14,478 nt of DNA from positions 1-14,478 of the forward strand of contig CAMWZB010000006.1 of the NCBI GenBank assembly GCA_947178655.1. The letters run 5' to 3'. Under the pieces are notes generated by a model. It was not told the origin of the DNA, did not search any database, and was given only the letters and a program-made list of their open reading frames with translations. This DNA is from an uncultured Porphyromonadaceae bacterium. Lineage in GTDB: Bacteria; Bacteroidota; Bacteroidia; Bacteroidales; Muribaculaceae. The translations under genes were made by a program, and so were the position numbers. Below are positions 7,874-14,478 of the stretch, piece by piece (position 1 is the stretch's first letter; the number at the start of each line of letters is the position of its first letter).

Positions 7874-8661
7874 GGCTTTTGCTGTTCTTTTTGCTGTGAT
7901 TCGATGACTTTGCCCATGAGCATCATCTGGTAGATGCTCTCCATGTAGGCCCTGATGATGCCCCGTCGTCCGTCGCGGAATCCGCCGTTGAGGATGTATG
8001 TCTTGAAGAAGAACCATCCGGGTCTGAAGAGGAGCTTCCATGTGCCGAAGTTCCGCTTGATGCGCTTGGGTACTTCGTTGTCGCTGTACCGGTTCAGTTT
8101 GTTAATCCGGTCAGCTATGGCTCTGTCATCGAGGTGAATGAGGTAGAGGTCCTCGCGAGAAGCGGGCATGCGTGTGACGGTGCCGTCAATCTTGACGGGC
8201 GCGTGTATGATCTGTGGCCAGGAGGCTTTGTCCTGCCTGAAGAATCGGATGTGATAGTTGGGGGAATCGGTGGCCGGGCGTCCCATGAACATGTTCTTGT
8301 GTCCTGTGGCAAGTGCGTCGCCGAAGTCGTTTCGCCGGATGGCGTCATACAGGTAATCGCGTAGAGCAGAGGGCACTATCTCGTCGGCGTCGACGACGAG
8401 TACCCACAGGTTTGAGGCGCTGTGTATGGCGAAGTCGCGGGCTACCTCGCAGATATTATTTTCGCCTCGGGGGTATGTGACGACTTTGCATCCGTATCGT
8501 TCGGCGATGGCGACGGTGTCGTCAGTGCTCTCCATGTCGCAAACGACGACTTCGTCGAACGTACTGACTGACTTCAGTGTGAGCTCGAGCATGTCGGATG
8601 CGTTATATGTGTTGATTACCACCGATATACGGTCGGAGGGGAGGGTCTTTTCGGGGTTCAT
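7870..8661 (-). CDS. GT2 glycosyltransferase, WaaE/LgtF-like (LPS core type)
   Basis: A 263-residue GT-A fold transferase. The nucleotide-binding start is ISVVINTYNA (12-21). CDMESTDDT (41-49) and the metal-binding Asp91-Ala-Asp93 (VVDADEIV) are in place. The segment FDEVVVCDMESTDDT and the later IHAPVKIDG resemble the WaaE/KdtX/LgtF group, which adds glucose to the inner core of LPS. A basic, aromatic C-terminal part (about 205-245, RIKRNFGTWKLLFRPGWFFFK) may bind the membrane surface. It follows the preceding transferase gene after 8 bp and overlaps the next by 4 bases. Family is clear. The exact linkage made is inference. Confidence 0.9.
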   Translation of the reverse strand: MNPEKTLPSDRISVVINTYNASDMLELTLKSVSTFDEVVVCDMESTDDTVAIAERYGCKVVTYPRGENNICEVARDFAIHSASNLWVLVVDADEIVPSALRDYLYDAIRRNDFGDALATGHKNMFMGRPATDSPNYHIRFFRQDKASWPQIIHAPVKIDGTVTRMPASREDLYLIHLDDRAIADRINKLNRYSDNEVPKRIKRNFGTWKLLFRPGWFFFKTYILNGGFRDGRRGIIRAYMESIYQMMLMGKVIESQQKEQQKP

Positions 8662-8669
8662 ATTGAGAA

Positions 8670-9773
8670 TTATCGTTTGAGGTAAACTGCGGTCATGAAT
8701 TCACGGAAGTCAGCCTGCCGGAGAGCGGCCTCGAGCATCGGCAGCCGAGAGGGCTGTGAGTCATCTGCGGGGCAGTACTGCTTAATCAACGCGCATGATA
8801 TGAGAAAGTTGGCGTAGTCGATGCGTCTGTCATGAAACGAGCGAAGCCTGATAGCGTTGTGACGAATCTGTGCGAGCAGGGTGTCGGGGAATGGTATTGC
8901 GACGGAGCGAGAGGCGTCGTCGGAGCCCCGGAAGAGCGTGCTGTGGTCCTGTGCGAGCTGCATGGTTATCCACAGGGTGTCGATAAGTTTCGGGAGTCCT
9001 TTGCTTGTGTGTGTGATGCCTTTGGTGTTGCGTCGGTATTCGTAGGTGATTTCGGGTATGGACACAGCGCCCCGTGAGGCGTAATATAATATAAAATTCA
9101 CGATTGTGTCCTCGAACCAGTATTTTTCGGGAAATCGTATATTCGTGAATAACGAGCTTCGGTATACTTTGCCCCATGGGTATCCGAACACTTCGCCGGG
9201 TGCCGGAATCATAGTGTCGACGGTGCGGTTGCCGTCGAACTTGATGGCGGCTCCCTGCACTATGTCCGCGTCTGTCTCCAAGGCCCGTGTCATGAGGGCC
9301 TGTATGGCTCCGCGTGGCAGACGGTCGTCGGAGTCAACGAACATGAGGTGGTGTCCCGAGATGTGTTCGAGCGCTCGGTTGCGCGCACCGGAGAAGCCTC
9401 GATTGGACTGTGTAATCACCAGGACTTCAGGCCGGTCGGCGTAGCGAGCGAGGATGTCGGCTGTGCGGTCGGTGCTTCCATCGTTGACTGCAACGATGCG
9501 GTATGTGAAGGATGTGTCCTGAGCGAGAATTGAGTCGATGCACTCGGCGACATAGTCTTCCACGTTGTAGCAAGGGACGACTATCATGAGGTCGACCTCG
9601 TGCGAGATGACCGACGGTACGCCGGCAATGCAAGAATTGCAGATGCGTGGGCTGATGGCCGCAAGGAATCGTTCGGGAGAGTCTCCGATGTCAAAAGTGC
9701 GCGGAATGAGTTTTCCGGCGAGTCGCCGGAGTCTGTGAGGCACTGTCTTGATGATTAGTCCGGTGATGTCCAT
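8670..9773 (-). CDS. GT2 family glycosyltransferase
   Basis: A 367-residue transferase with about 60 extra residues before the catalytic domain. The GT-A core starts at LMIVVPCYNVEDYVAECIDS (62-81). It contains VNDGSTDRT (96-104), the N-RGFSGARNRAL segment (124-134) and the DXD-type Asp147-Ser-Asp149-Asp150. This is the EpsJ/WcaA-like class common in capsule, exopolysaccharide and O-antigen loci. The second half (about 180-367) lacks obvious membrane helices, so the enzyme is probably cytoplasmic or peripheral. The ATG at 9773 lies 8 bp after the kinase stop. The 5' extension is unusual for this class and could be a family-specific helical cap; no better internal start was found. The sugar specificity cannot be read from the sequence. 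Confidence 0.9.
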   Translation of the reverse strand: MDITGLIIKTVPHRLRRLAGKLIPRTFDIGDSPERFLAAISPRICNSCIAGVPSVISHEVDLMIVVPCYNVEDYVAECIDSILAQDTSFTYRIVAVNDGSTDRTADILARYADRPEVLVITQSNRGFSGARNRALEHISGHHLMFVDSDDRLPRGAIQALMTRALETDADIVQGAAIKFDGNRTVDTMIPAPGEVFGYPWGKVYRSSLFTNIRFPEKYWFEDTIVNFILYYASRGAVSIPEITYEYRRNTKGITHTSKGLPKLIDTLWITMQLAQDHSTLFRGSDDASRSVAIPFPDTLLAQIRHNAIRLRSFHDRRIDYANFLISCALIKQYCPADDSQPSRLPMLEAALRQADFREFMTAVYLKR

Positions 9774-9781
9774 CTTGGTAG

Positions 9782-10597
9782 TTATTTGCGGTGGATGAGA
9801 CGTTTAAGCCGTTTTTTGCGTTCGACGCGGCGGTTGTCGGCTTCCTTGACAGCTATAGCCTGCGCAGCCAACTCCGGGTCAAGTCCCCGAGCCAGCAGAT
9901 ACAGGTCGACGAAGTGGAGGAATGTCTTTGTGAGCGAAGAGAAACGCACGAAGTTGCGGAAGCATTCGTGCAGCGGTACGGGCTTCCCCGGGGGGTAGAT
10001 CTTCATGCGGTTGAGGTCTATGAGGCTGAACGCGAATGAGCCGTCGGGCTGCTGAATGACGCGTATATTGGTGCTGTTGAGGTCGTCATGCCTGATTCCG
10101 GCCATATGCAGGCGCGCCATGAAGGAGGCAAAGCCTGCTATGAAGCGCTCGTCGCCTGATTCGAAGAAATCGTCGAGCGAAGCCGACGGGACGAATGAGG
10201 ATACGTACCGGCAGTCCAGAAGGAGTCCGACGGCAGACCGGGTCTCGGTGTACGCGACCGGCAATGGAGTGTCGATACCCCGGTCGAGCAGGGTGATGGC
10301 GTTGAGGTAGGACCGTCGGGCTTTCGTGGCTCTGAAAGAGTATAGAATCCGGCGTGTTAAATTTGTACAAAAAATCTTAACGGCGAGTTCTCCGACGCGG
10401 AAAATTGTGTTTCGACCGTCGTGAATGACGTCAAAATCCAATTTCCCGGAGTGGGGAAATTCATTTTCCCCACAGATGGTTAAAACGCTGTTTTTTTGGT
10501 CGCCGGATAATAGGTGTCGCGCGCGCGCGAAAGCGACCTGTCTGACGAAACCGCTGTCAAGACGGGCGTCGGGATTGATGACTATGCGATGGTTCAT
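9782..10597 (-). CDS. LPS kinase family protein (WaaP/InaA-like, Kdo or heptose kinase type)
   Basis: A 271-residue protein kinase-like enzyme, expected to phosphorylate a core sugar (Kdo or heptose) of LPS at the cytoplasmic face of the inner membrane. The kinase fold is visible. Lys74 in the ELAVKIF strand is the candidate ATP-binding lysine. The catalytic loop H170-D-D172-L-N-S-T-N177 fits the HxDLxxxN rule, and Asp194 in LIDLNRM takes the place of the DFG aspartate. A basic stretch after Lys74 (TRRILYSFRATKARRSYL, 81-98) is like the region after the ATP lysine in WaaP proteins. The C-terminus is strongly basic (RRVERKKRLKRLIHRK), which fits membrane association. The ATG at 10597 lies 12 bp after the recQ stop. 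Its position before three glycosyltransferase genes supports a surface-glycan role. Exact substrate not determinable. Confidence 0.85.
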   Translation of the reverse strand: MNHRIVINPDARLDSGFVRQVAFARARHLLSGDQKNSVLTICGENEFPHSGKLDFDVIHDGRNTIFRVGELAVKIFCTNLTRRILYSFRATKARRSYLNAITLLDRGIDTPLPVAYTETRSAVGLLLDCRYVSSFVPSASLDDFFESGDERFIAGFASFMARLHMAGIRHDDLNSTNIRVIQQPDGSFAFSLIDLNRMKIYPPGKPVPLHECFRNFVRFSSLTKTFLHFVDLYLLARGLDPELAAQAIAVKEADNRRVERKKRLKRLIHRK

Positions 10598-10609
10598 GGA
10601 GCGGTCTTT

Positions 10610-12421
10610 CTAATGGTTCTGTTGCTCGAATTCGCGGATGGCGGATATGAAGCGAGGTCCGTAGCGGAGGGCTTTTCTCTCTCCGACTCCGTGCACCTGC
10701 AGGAACTGAGCGATGTCGGCCGGACGCCTGACAGCCATGTCAAGGAGTGTGGCGTCGCTGAAAATGAGGTATGGCGCCATTCGTACTTCGCGCGCGACGT
10801 CTGTCCGGACAGTCTTGAGGTGGCTGACCAGTAGCTTGACCGGATCTTTGGGCAGTTCGGGAGTGCGCTTTCCTTTCGGCTTCTTTGCCTCGGCATACTG
10901 CGGAGGAACGTATGTGGACAGCGACAGCCGCTCGATGCCTCTGAGGACTCTCATGCCGTATGGCGTGGTGCGCAGGTGGTTCGAGTCGTCATATGCAATT
11001 TCGAAAACTCCGAGCTGTATCATCTGAGATATGTAGTCGGCCCACTCTTCGTGGCGGAGGTCATTGCCGACGGCGAAGGTGCGGATTTTGTCGTAGCCGT
11101 TGCGTGCGACGTCAGAGTTGCGAACGCCGCGGAGAATGCATATGAGGGTGAACACTCCTATGGCCGTGCCACCTGTGCGCATGCCGGCGCTGAGGGCGTT
11201 CTGAGCGCGGACAGTGCCGTCGAAACGCGTATGCTGATTGAGGCAGTTGTCGCAGTTTCCGCTGTCGGTGGCTCTCTCCTCGCTGAAGTAGCTCAGGAGT
11301 ATGCGGCGCCGACACACTCTGGCTTCGGCGAAAGCCTGCATGCGCGCGAGCTTCTCGAGGTTGACTGCTACGCGCCCCGACTCGGATGCGAACTTGCGCA
11401 GCATGATTACATCGGCGTATGAGTAGAATAGTATGGTTTCAGCCGGGAGCCCGTCGCGTCCAGCCCGTCCGATCTCCTGATAGTAGCTTTCGACGGTTCC
11501 GGGCATGTTGTTGTGCACGACCCAGCGAATGTTGCTCTTGTCGATGCCCATTCCGAATGCTACGGTCGCGCAGACAGCCTGAGCCGATCCGTCGATGAAT
11601 GCCCGGAGAGAGCGCTCGCGCTCGGCGGCTGTCATGCCTGCGTGGTAGCAGACAGACCGGATGCCCATGGCGAGGAGCGAGGCGTTGGTCTTTTCGGCTC
11701 CGTCGCGCGACAGGCAGTACACGACACCGGAGTCCTGCGAGTACTTGCGGACGAGTCCGGCGATGACTTTCATGCGCTCCCGCTTGCCGGGGTTGGAGTA
11801 TGCTGCCAGGGATATGTTGGGCCGGTCGAAAGAGCCCAGGAGGCAGAAGGGATTCCGCAACCCGAGCCGTGAAACGATGTCGTCGCGAGTGAGCCGGTCG
11901 GCAGTGGCTGTGAGAGCTATGACCGGAACATCGGGCATGGCTTCCTTGACCCGGTGAAGTTCGGCGTACTCTGGGCGGAAGTCGTGTCCCCACTGAGATA
12001 TGCAGTGAGCTTCGTCGACAGCGACGAGGCTCACGTCAAGCCTTGTCCAGTAATCGAGGTTCTGAAGGATGCGTTCGGGAGACGTGTACAGGAGTCTTAT
12101 GCGCCCCTGAAATGCCGCTTCCATGACGCGTCGGTTGTAGTCTTCGTCCTGATTTGAGTGAACGGCCGCTGCCGGGATGCCATTGGCGACAAGGGCTCTT
12201 GTCTGGTCCTGCATGAGAGCGATTAGCGGCGAGATGACGATGGCGACACCGTGATCAGCCAGAAGTGCCGGAATCTGGAAGCACAGAGACTTTCCGCCAC
12301 CGGTGGGCAGAAGCACTACGGCATCGCGTCCCGAGGCAACAGCCTGAATGACTTCAAGCTGTCCGGGACGGAATGAACGGTAGCCGTAGAAACGGCTCAG
12401 GATGCCGAGGGCTTCTTTCAT
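10610..12421 (-). CDS. recQ: RecQ-family ATP-dependent DNA helicase with an altered zinc site
   Basis: A 603-residue 3'-5' helicase for recombination and stalled-fork repair. Motif 0 is FRPGQLEVI (17-25). Walker A is LLPTGGGKS (37-45). Motif II with the aromatic-rich loop is DEAHCISQWGHDFRPEY (136-152), motif III is ALTATA, motif V is ATVAFGMGIDKSNIRW, and motif VI is QEIGRAGRDG. The zinc/RQC region starts at Cys370 (CRRRILLSYFSE). It contains Cys390 and Cys393, but the position expected to be the second zinc Cys (17 residues after the first) is Ser387, codon AGC. A winged-helix region and a C-terminal HRDC domain (about 525-600) follow, so the architecture is full length. The ATG at 12421 is preceded by two runs of eight A in place of a Shine-Dalgarno site, as in many Bacteroidota genes. 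It lies 63 bp behind the AlbA_2 gene. Confidence 0.95.
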   Translation of the reverse strand: MKEALGILSRFYGYRSFRPGQLEVIQAVASGRDAVVLLPTGGGKSLCFQIPALLADHGVAIVISPLIALMQDQTRALVANGIPAAAVHSNQDEDYNRRVMEAAFQGRIRLLYTSPERILQNLDYWTRLDVSLVAVDEAHCISQWGHDFRPEYAELHRVKEAMPDVPVIALTATADRLTRDDIVSRLGLRNPFCLLGSFDRPNISLAAYSNPGKRERMKVIAGLVRKYSQDSGVVYCLSRDGAEKTNASLLAMGIRSVCYHAGMTAAERERSLRAFIDGSAQAVCATVAFGMGIDKSNIRWVVHNNMPGTVESYYQEIGRAGRDGLPAETILFYSYADVIMLRKFASESGRVAVNLEKLARMQAFAEARVCRRRILLSYFSEERATDSGNCDNCLNQHTRFDGTVRAQNALSAGMRTGGTAIGVFTLICILRGVRNSDVARNGYDKIRTFAVGNDLRHEEWADYISQMIQLGVFEIAYDDSNHLRTTPYGMRVLRGIERLSLSTYVPPQYAEAKKPKGKRTPELPKDPVKLLVSHLKTVRTDVAREVRMAPYLIFSDATLLDMAVRRPADIAQFLQVHGVGERKALRYGPRFISAIREFEQQNH

Positions 12422-12484
12422 TTTTTTTCTTCGTTTTTTTTGTGGGTGGTCCGAGAGCGACGGATGCTGCCGTCGCTGACTAAA

Positions 12485-13135
12485 CTAAGATGTGAGTATG
12501 AAGTGAGTGCCGTCGAATGTGTACGACAGAACGTCGGCTGCGACGAGCCGTGCAATGAGGTCGGATGCGGTGTCGGTGCTGATGCGGAGAGCCATGGCGG
12601 CGTGAAGTTCGTCGACGGGTCCTGAACCGTCAGCGTACAGTGCAGCGAGGGCATAGTGTCGCTCGTCGAGCGGATCGGCCTCTTCGATGCCCGCAGCTAT
12701 GCGCCATGCCCGCACCATGAGAGGATGCGCCGCGATGTTCTCGTCGGCGACCCTGAAGTAGGCTTTAAGGGTGCCGCATTCTTCGACAACCTCTACCGGA
12801 CCGGTCTCGGCTTTGGGTATTTCGGCGACGATGACGCGCACGTGACCTTCGAGCCTGTAGGCGGTGAAGCTGAGTTTCTGCGGCGGCCGGCAGTATCGCT
12901 CGGCTGCCTGCTCGATGACGAAAATGTCTTCCTCGTTCCGTACGCCGGCTATGGTTCCGTTGTCCTTGACACCGATGAGCAGCCGGCCTCCGTCGTTGTT
13001 GGCGAAAGCGGAGATGGACCGTGCAATCTTGCGTGCGTCGGATATAGCGAACTTGAAGTCCTGGTGCGCATGTTCGCCCTCGGCCACCATTTCGGTCAGG
13101 ATGCGGGTTCCCCGTATGGCTTTGAGGTCTTTCAT
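12485..13135 (-). CDS. AlbA_2 / Schlafen-type ATP-binding domain protein
   Basis: A 216-residue protein. Residues about 13-110 form an AlbA_2 (Schlafen AlbA-like) domain with the diagnostic E-x6-DFK (Glu21 to Lys28), AFANNDGGRLLIGVKDNG (43-60) and the following G-x-R. The second half (about 155-215) looks like a small winged-helix DNA-binding domain. Proteins of this kind are annotated as ATP-binding transcriptional regulators, and the molecular role of most is unproven. The start used is the ATG at 13135, which overlaps the nucleosidase stop as TGATG. A GTG one codon upstream (13138) is the only near alternative. It sits between the MTA/SAH nucleosidase and recQ in one probable operon, whose logic is not obvious. 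Domain call firm, function unknown. Confidence 0.85.
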   Translation of the reverse strand: MKDLKAIRGTRILTEMVAEGEHAHQDFKFAISDARKIARSISAFANNDGGRLLIGVKDNGTIAGVRNEEDIFVIEQAAERYCRPPQKLSFTAYRLEGHVRVIVAEIPKAETGPVEVVEECGTLKAYFRVADENIAAHPLMVRAWRIAAGIEEADPLDERHYALAALYADGSGPVDELHAAMALRISTDTASDLIARLVAADVLSYTFDGTHFILTS

Positions 13136-13812
13136 CACAGAACAGACAGGAGTTTCTCAACTTCGGCGAAGGTGCGCTCGGGAGCGGCCTGCCAGAAAGA
13201 CTCGTAGGCTGCTGCGTTTCCTCCGTCGCCCGGGGTGTCGCTGACGACACGTATGCAGACGAAAGGAACACCCTTTATCCAACAAGTCTGTGCTATGGCC
13301 GCGCTCTCCATGTCGACGGCTTTGGCGTCGGGGTATAGCGACAGAATGCGGCCGAGGTCGTCGGGGCTGTCAACGAAGATGTCGCCTGAAGCGATGAGTC
13401 CTTCCTTGACATCGAGCCGGCTGCGTATGTCGGCGGACAGCGGGCAAGGGAATCGGCCGGGACATCCGGCCGCCTGTCCGGGGGCCGTGCCGGGACCGCA
13501 CCATACGTCGTGGTATGCGATTTCGGAAGCGAGGACGACGTCGAGTACTTTGGCAGGGTCGTCGGTTGCACCGGTGCCACCGGCGACGCCGGTGTTGATG
13601 ATGAGAGCCGGGTGGAAGTTCTCAATGAGAGTGAGAGTGCCAATGGCGGCGTTGACCTTTCCGATACCGCACTTGCATGCTATGACCGAGTGTCCGGCAA
13701 TGTTGCCGGAGTGGAATTCGAATCCGTTGACGGATACACGAGAAGGGTGGTCAAGGAGTGGCAGGAGGAGAGCCAACTCCTTGTCCATGGCCACGATGAT
13801 GCCAATTTTCAT
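13135..13812 (-). CDS. mtnN: 5'-methylthioadenosine/S-adenosylhomocysteine nucleosidase (MTAN)
   Basis: Hydrolyses MTA and SAH to adenine plus the ribosyl thioether, clearing by-products of polyamine synthesis and methylation in the cytoplasm. At 225 residues it has the normal length. The start MKIGIIVAMDKE is the family's N-terminus, so ATG 13812 is used instead of an in-frame ATG 36 bases upstream. Catalytic residues fall in their expected places: Glu12, Glu169 in VDMESAAIAQ, and Asp192 in VSDTPG. The phosphorylase-family glycine segment reads NTGVAGG (73-79), with Val where Ser is more usual, and SGDIFV (142-147) is also present. It is the first gene after the fabF terminator, so it should head the operon that continues with the AlbA_2 gene (1 base overlap) and recQ. 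A related role in the futalosine route to menaquinone is possible for this family but not shown here. Confidence 0.93.
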   Translation of the reverse strand: MKIGIIVAMDKELALLLPLLDHPSRVSVNGFEFHSGNIAGHSVIACKCGIGKVNAAIGTLTLIENFHPALIINTGVAGGTGATDDPAKVLDVVLASEIAYHDVWCGPGTAPGQAAGCPGRFPCPLSADIRSRLDVKEGLIASGDIFVDSPDDLGRILSLYPDAKAVDMESAAIAQTCWIKGVPFVCIRVVSDTPGDGGNAAAYESFWQAAPERTFAEVEKLLSVL

Positions 13813-13846
13813 ATTCGGGATGTTGTTGCGTTGCAGCGGATTATAC

Positions 13847-13878
13847 AAAAAGGCCGCGCGGATAAATGCGCGCGGCCT
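13847..13878 (-). terminator. Intrinsic terminator of fabF
   Basis: Arms AGGCCGCGCG (13851-13860) and CGCGCGGCCT (13869-13878) form a perfect 10 bp, nearly all-GC stem with an 8 nt loop (13861-13868). Read on the - strand it is followed at once by a run of T (complement of 13847-13851), then GTATAA. It lies 23 bases after the fabF stop and 34 bases before the nucleosidase ATG, so it separates the two transcription units. I saw no matching promoter box between the stem and the nucleosidase start; a TATAAT-like string (complement of 13840-13845) lacks an upstream partner. Confidence 0.9.
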
Positions 13879-13901
13879 GCATGAGATATTTCCGGATGGA
13901 A

Positions 13902-14478
13902 TTACTTGGTGTACTTCTTGACAATAACGGAAGCGTTGTGACCGCCGAATCCGAAAGCATTCGACAGAGCGGCACGGACGGTGCGGTGCTGAGCCTTGTT
14001 GAATGTGAAGTTGAGCGAGTAGTCAATCTGCTCGTCTTCGTCACCATCTTCGTGGTTGATGGTGGGAGGAACGGTGTCCTCAACGACAGCCTTGATAGAG
14101 AACAGAGCTTCGAGTGCGCCGGTGGCACCAAGGAGGTGTCCTGTCATGGACTTAGTAGAGGAAATGTTGAGTTTGTGAGCGTTCTCACCGAAGAGTTCGG
14201 CGATAGCTTTCACTTCCGAGATGTCACCGACGGGTGTCGATGTGCCGTGTACGTTGATGTAGTCGATGTCGGCGGTTGTCATGCCGGCGTCATCGAGAGC
14301 GCTCTGCATGGCGAGTTTCGCGCCGAGACCTTCGGGGTGAGTCGCTGTGATGTGGTGGGCGTCGGCCGACATGCCACCGCCTGCCACTTCGCAGTAAATC
14401 TTTGCACCACGTGCGAGAGCGTGCTCGAGTTCTTCGAGAACGAGGACTGCCGAACCTTCGCCCATGACGAATCCGTCG
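13902..14478 (-). CDS. fabF: Beta-ketoacyl-ACP synthase II, C-terminal half, cut by the window edge
   Basis: Condensing enzyme of type II fatty-acid synthesis, which adds malonyl-ACP units to acyl-ACP in the cytoplasm. The last 191 residues are visible and the frame stays open to the window end, starting DGFVMGEGSAVLVLEE. The catalytic histidines are present in NVHGTSTPVGD and TKSMTGHLLGATG. The second motif also has the conserved Lys, and the C-terminal gating loop reads FGFGGHN near the end. The nucleophilic Cys lies in the missing N-terminal half. The protein ends with VIVKKYTK and a TAA at 13902-13904. FabF is preferred over FabB because of the HGTSTP/GATGALEA context and the FGFGGHN end. 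A strong terminator follows, so the gene is the last of its operon. Confidence 0.95.
   Translation of the reverse strand, partial: DGFVMGEGSAVLVLEELEHALARGAKIYCEVAGGGMSADAHHITATHPEGLGAKLAMQSALDDAGMTTADIDYINVHGTSTPVGDISEVKAIAELFGENAHKLNISSTKSMTGHLLGATGALEALFSIKAVVEDTVPPTINHEDGDEDEQIDYSLNFTFNKAQHRTVRAALSNAFGFGGHNASVIVKKYTK

Noticed and set aside
7874..8041. In-frame 5' extension of the GT32-like gene (56 more residues)
   Set aside because: The extension is an unlike, His/Arg/Gln-rich product read from inside the neighbouring GT2 gene. Family similarity starts at the ATG at 7873.
10517..10530. Alternating CG tract (14 bp palindrome) as a Z-DNA or regulatory element
   Set aside because: It simply encodes the Ala-Arg-Ala-Arg stretch of the kinase N-terminus in a GC-rich codon context; no other signal supports a function.
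12456..12477. 8 bp perfect hairpin between the AlbA_2 gene and recQ, considered as a terminator
   Set aside because: On the - strand it is not followed by a T-run, only by A-rich sequence. The T-runs on the + strand lie on the wrong side of the stem, and no + strand gene ends there.
12656..13207. Open frame of 183 codons on the + strand opposite the AlbA_2 gene and the end of the nucleosidase gene
   Set aside because: It spans the junction of two well-supported - strand genes, shows no domain and has no promoter or leader signal.

Overview
The window looks like chromosomal DNA of a Bacteroidales bacterium. A Muribaculaceae-like member is my best guess, because the sequence is moderately GC-rich for Bacteroidota. 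The evidence is the gene families, the lack of good Shine-Dalgarno sites, A-rich leaders before starts, and two promoters of the Bacteroides type (TTTG-like box, 19 bp spacer, TAnnTTTG). This assignment is inference from content, not from a marker gene. No tRNA, rRNA, CRISPR array, insertion sequence or phage gene was seen.

Layout. At the left edge a truncated ZIP-family (GufA-like) metal transporter gene runs leftward. It diverges from gdhA (NADP-type glutamate dehydrogenase), the only complete gene on the + strand. gdhA converges on dnaG, and a long hairpin lies between them. Everything to the right of gdhA is on the - strand. In transcription order from the right edge these are: the 3' part of fabF, closed by a clear intrinsic terminator; a tightly packed run of MTA/SAH nucleosidase, AlbA_2/Schlafen-type ATP-binding protein, recQ, a WaaP/InaA-like sugar kinase and three glycosyltransferases (GT2, GT2, GT32-like); then, behind its own promoter, a NapH-NapG-type polyferredoxin fusion, a Tat-lipoprotein aldo/keto reductase with two ferredoxin-type cluster motifs, and dnaG.

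How the genes work together. gdhA is ammonium assimilation and fabF is fatty-acid elongation. The nucleosidase salvages methylthioadenosine and S-adenosylhomocysteine. RecQ and DnaG are DNA repair and replication enzymes that appear to share transcripts with unrelated genes. The kinase and the three glycosyltransferases form a small surface-glycan (LPS core or capsule) module.

The most interesting part is the redox pair at 4209-7132. A four-helix membrane polyferredoxin carries a second, internal twin-arginine signal before a NapG-like domain. It is translationally coupled (ATGA overlap) to an exported aldo/keto reductase that has its own iron-sulfur clusters. Together they look like a trans-envelope electron-transfer chain ending in an aldo/keto reductase, with no nitrate reductase in sight. 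A second oddity is a RecQ whose zinc site has Ser where the second Cys is expected.
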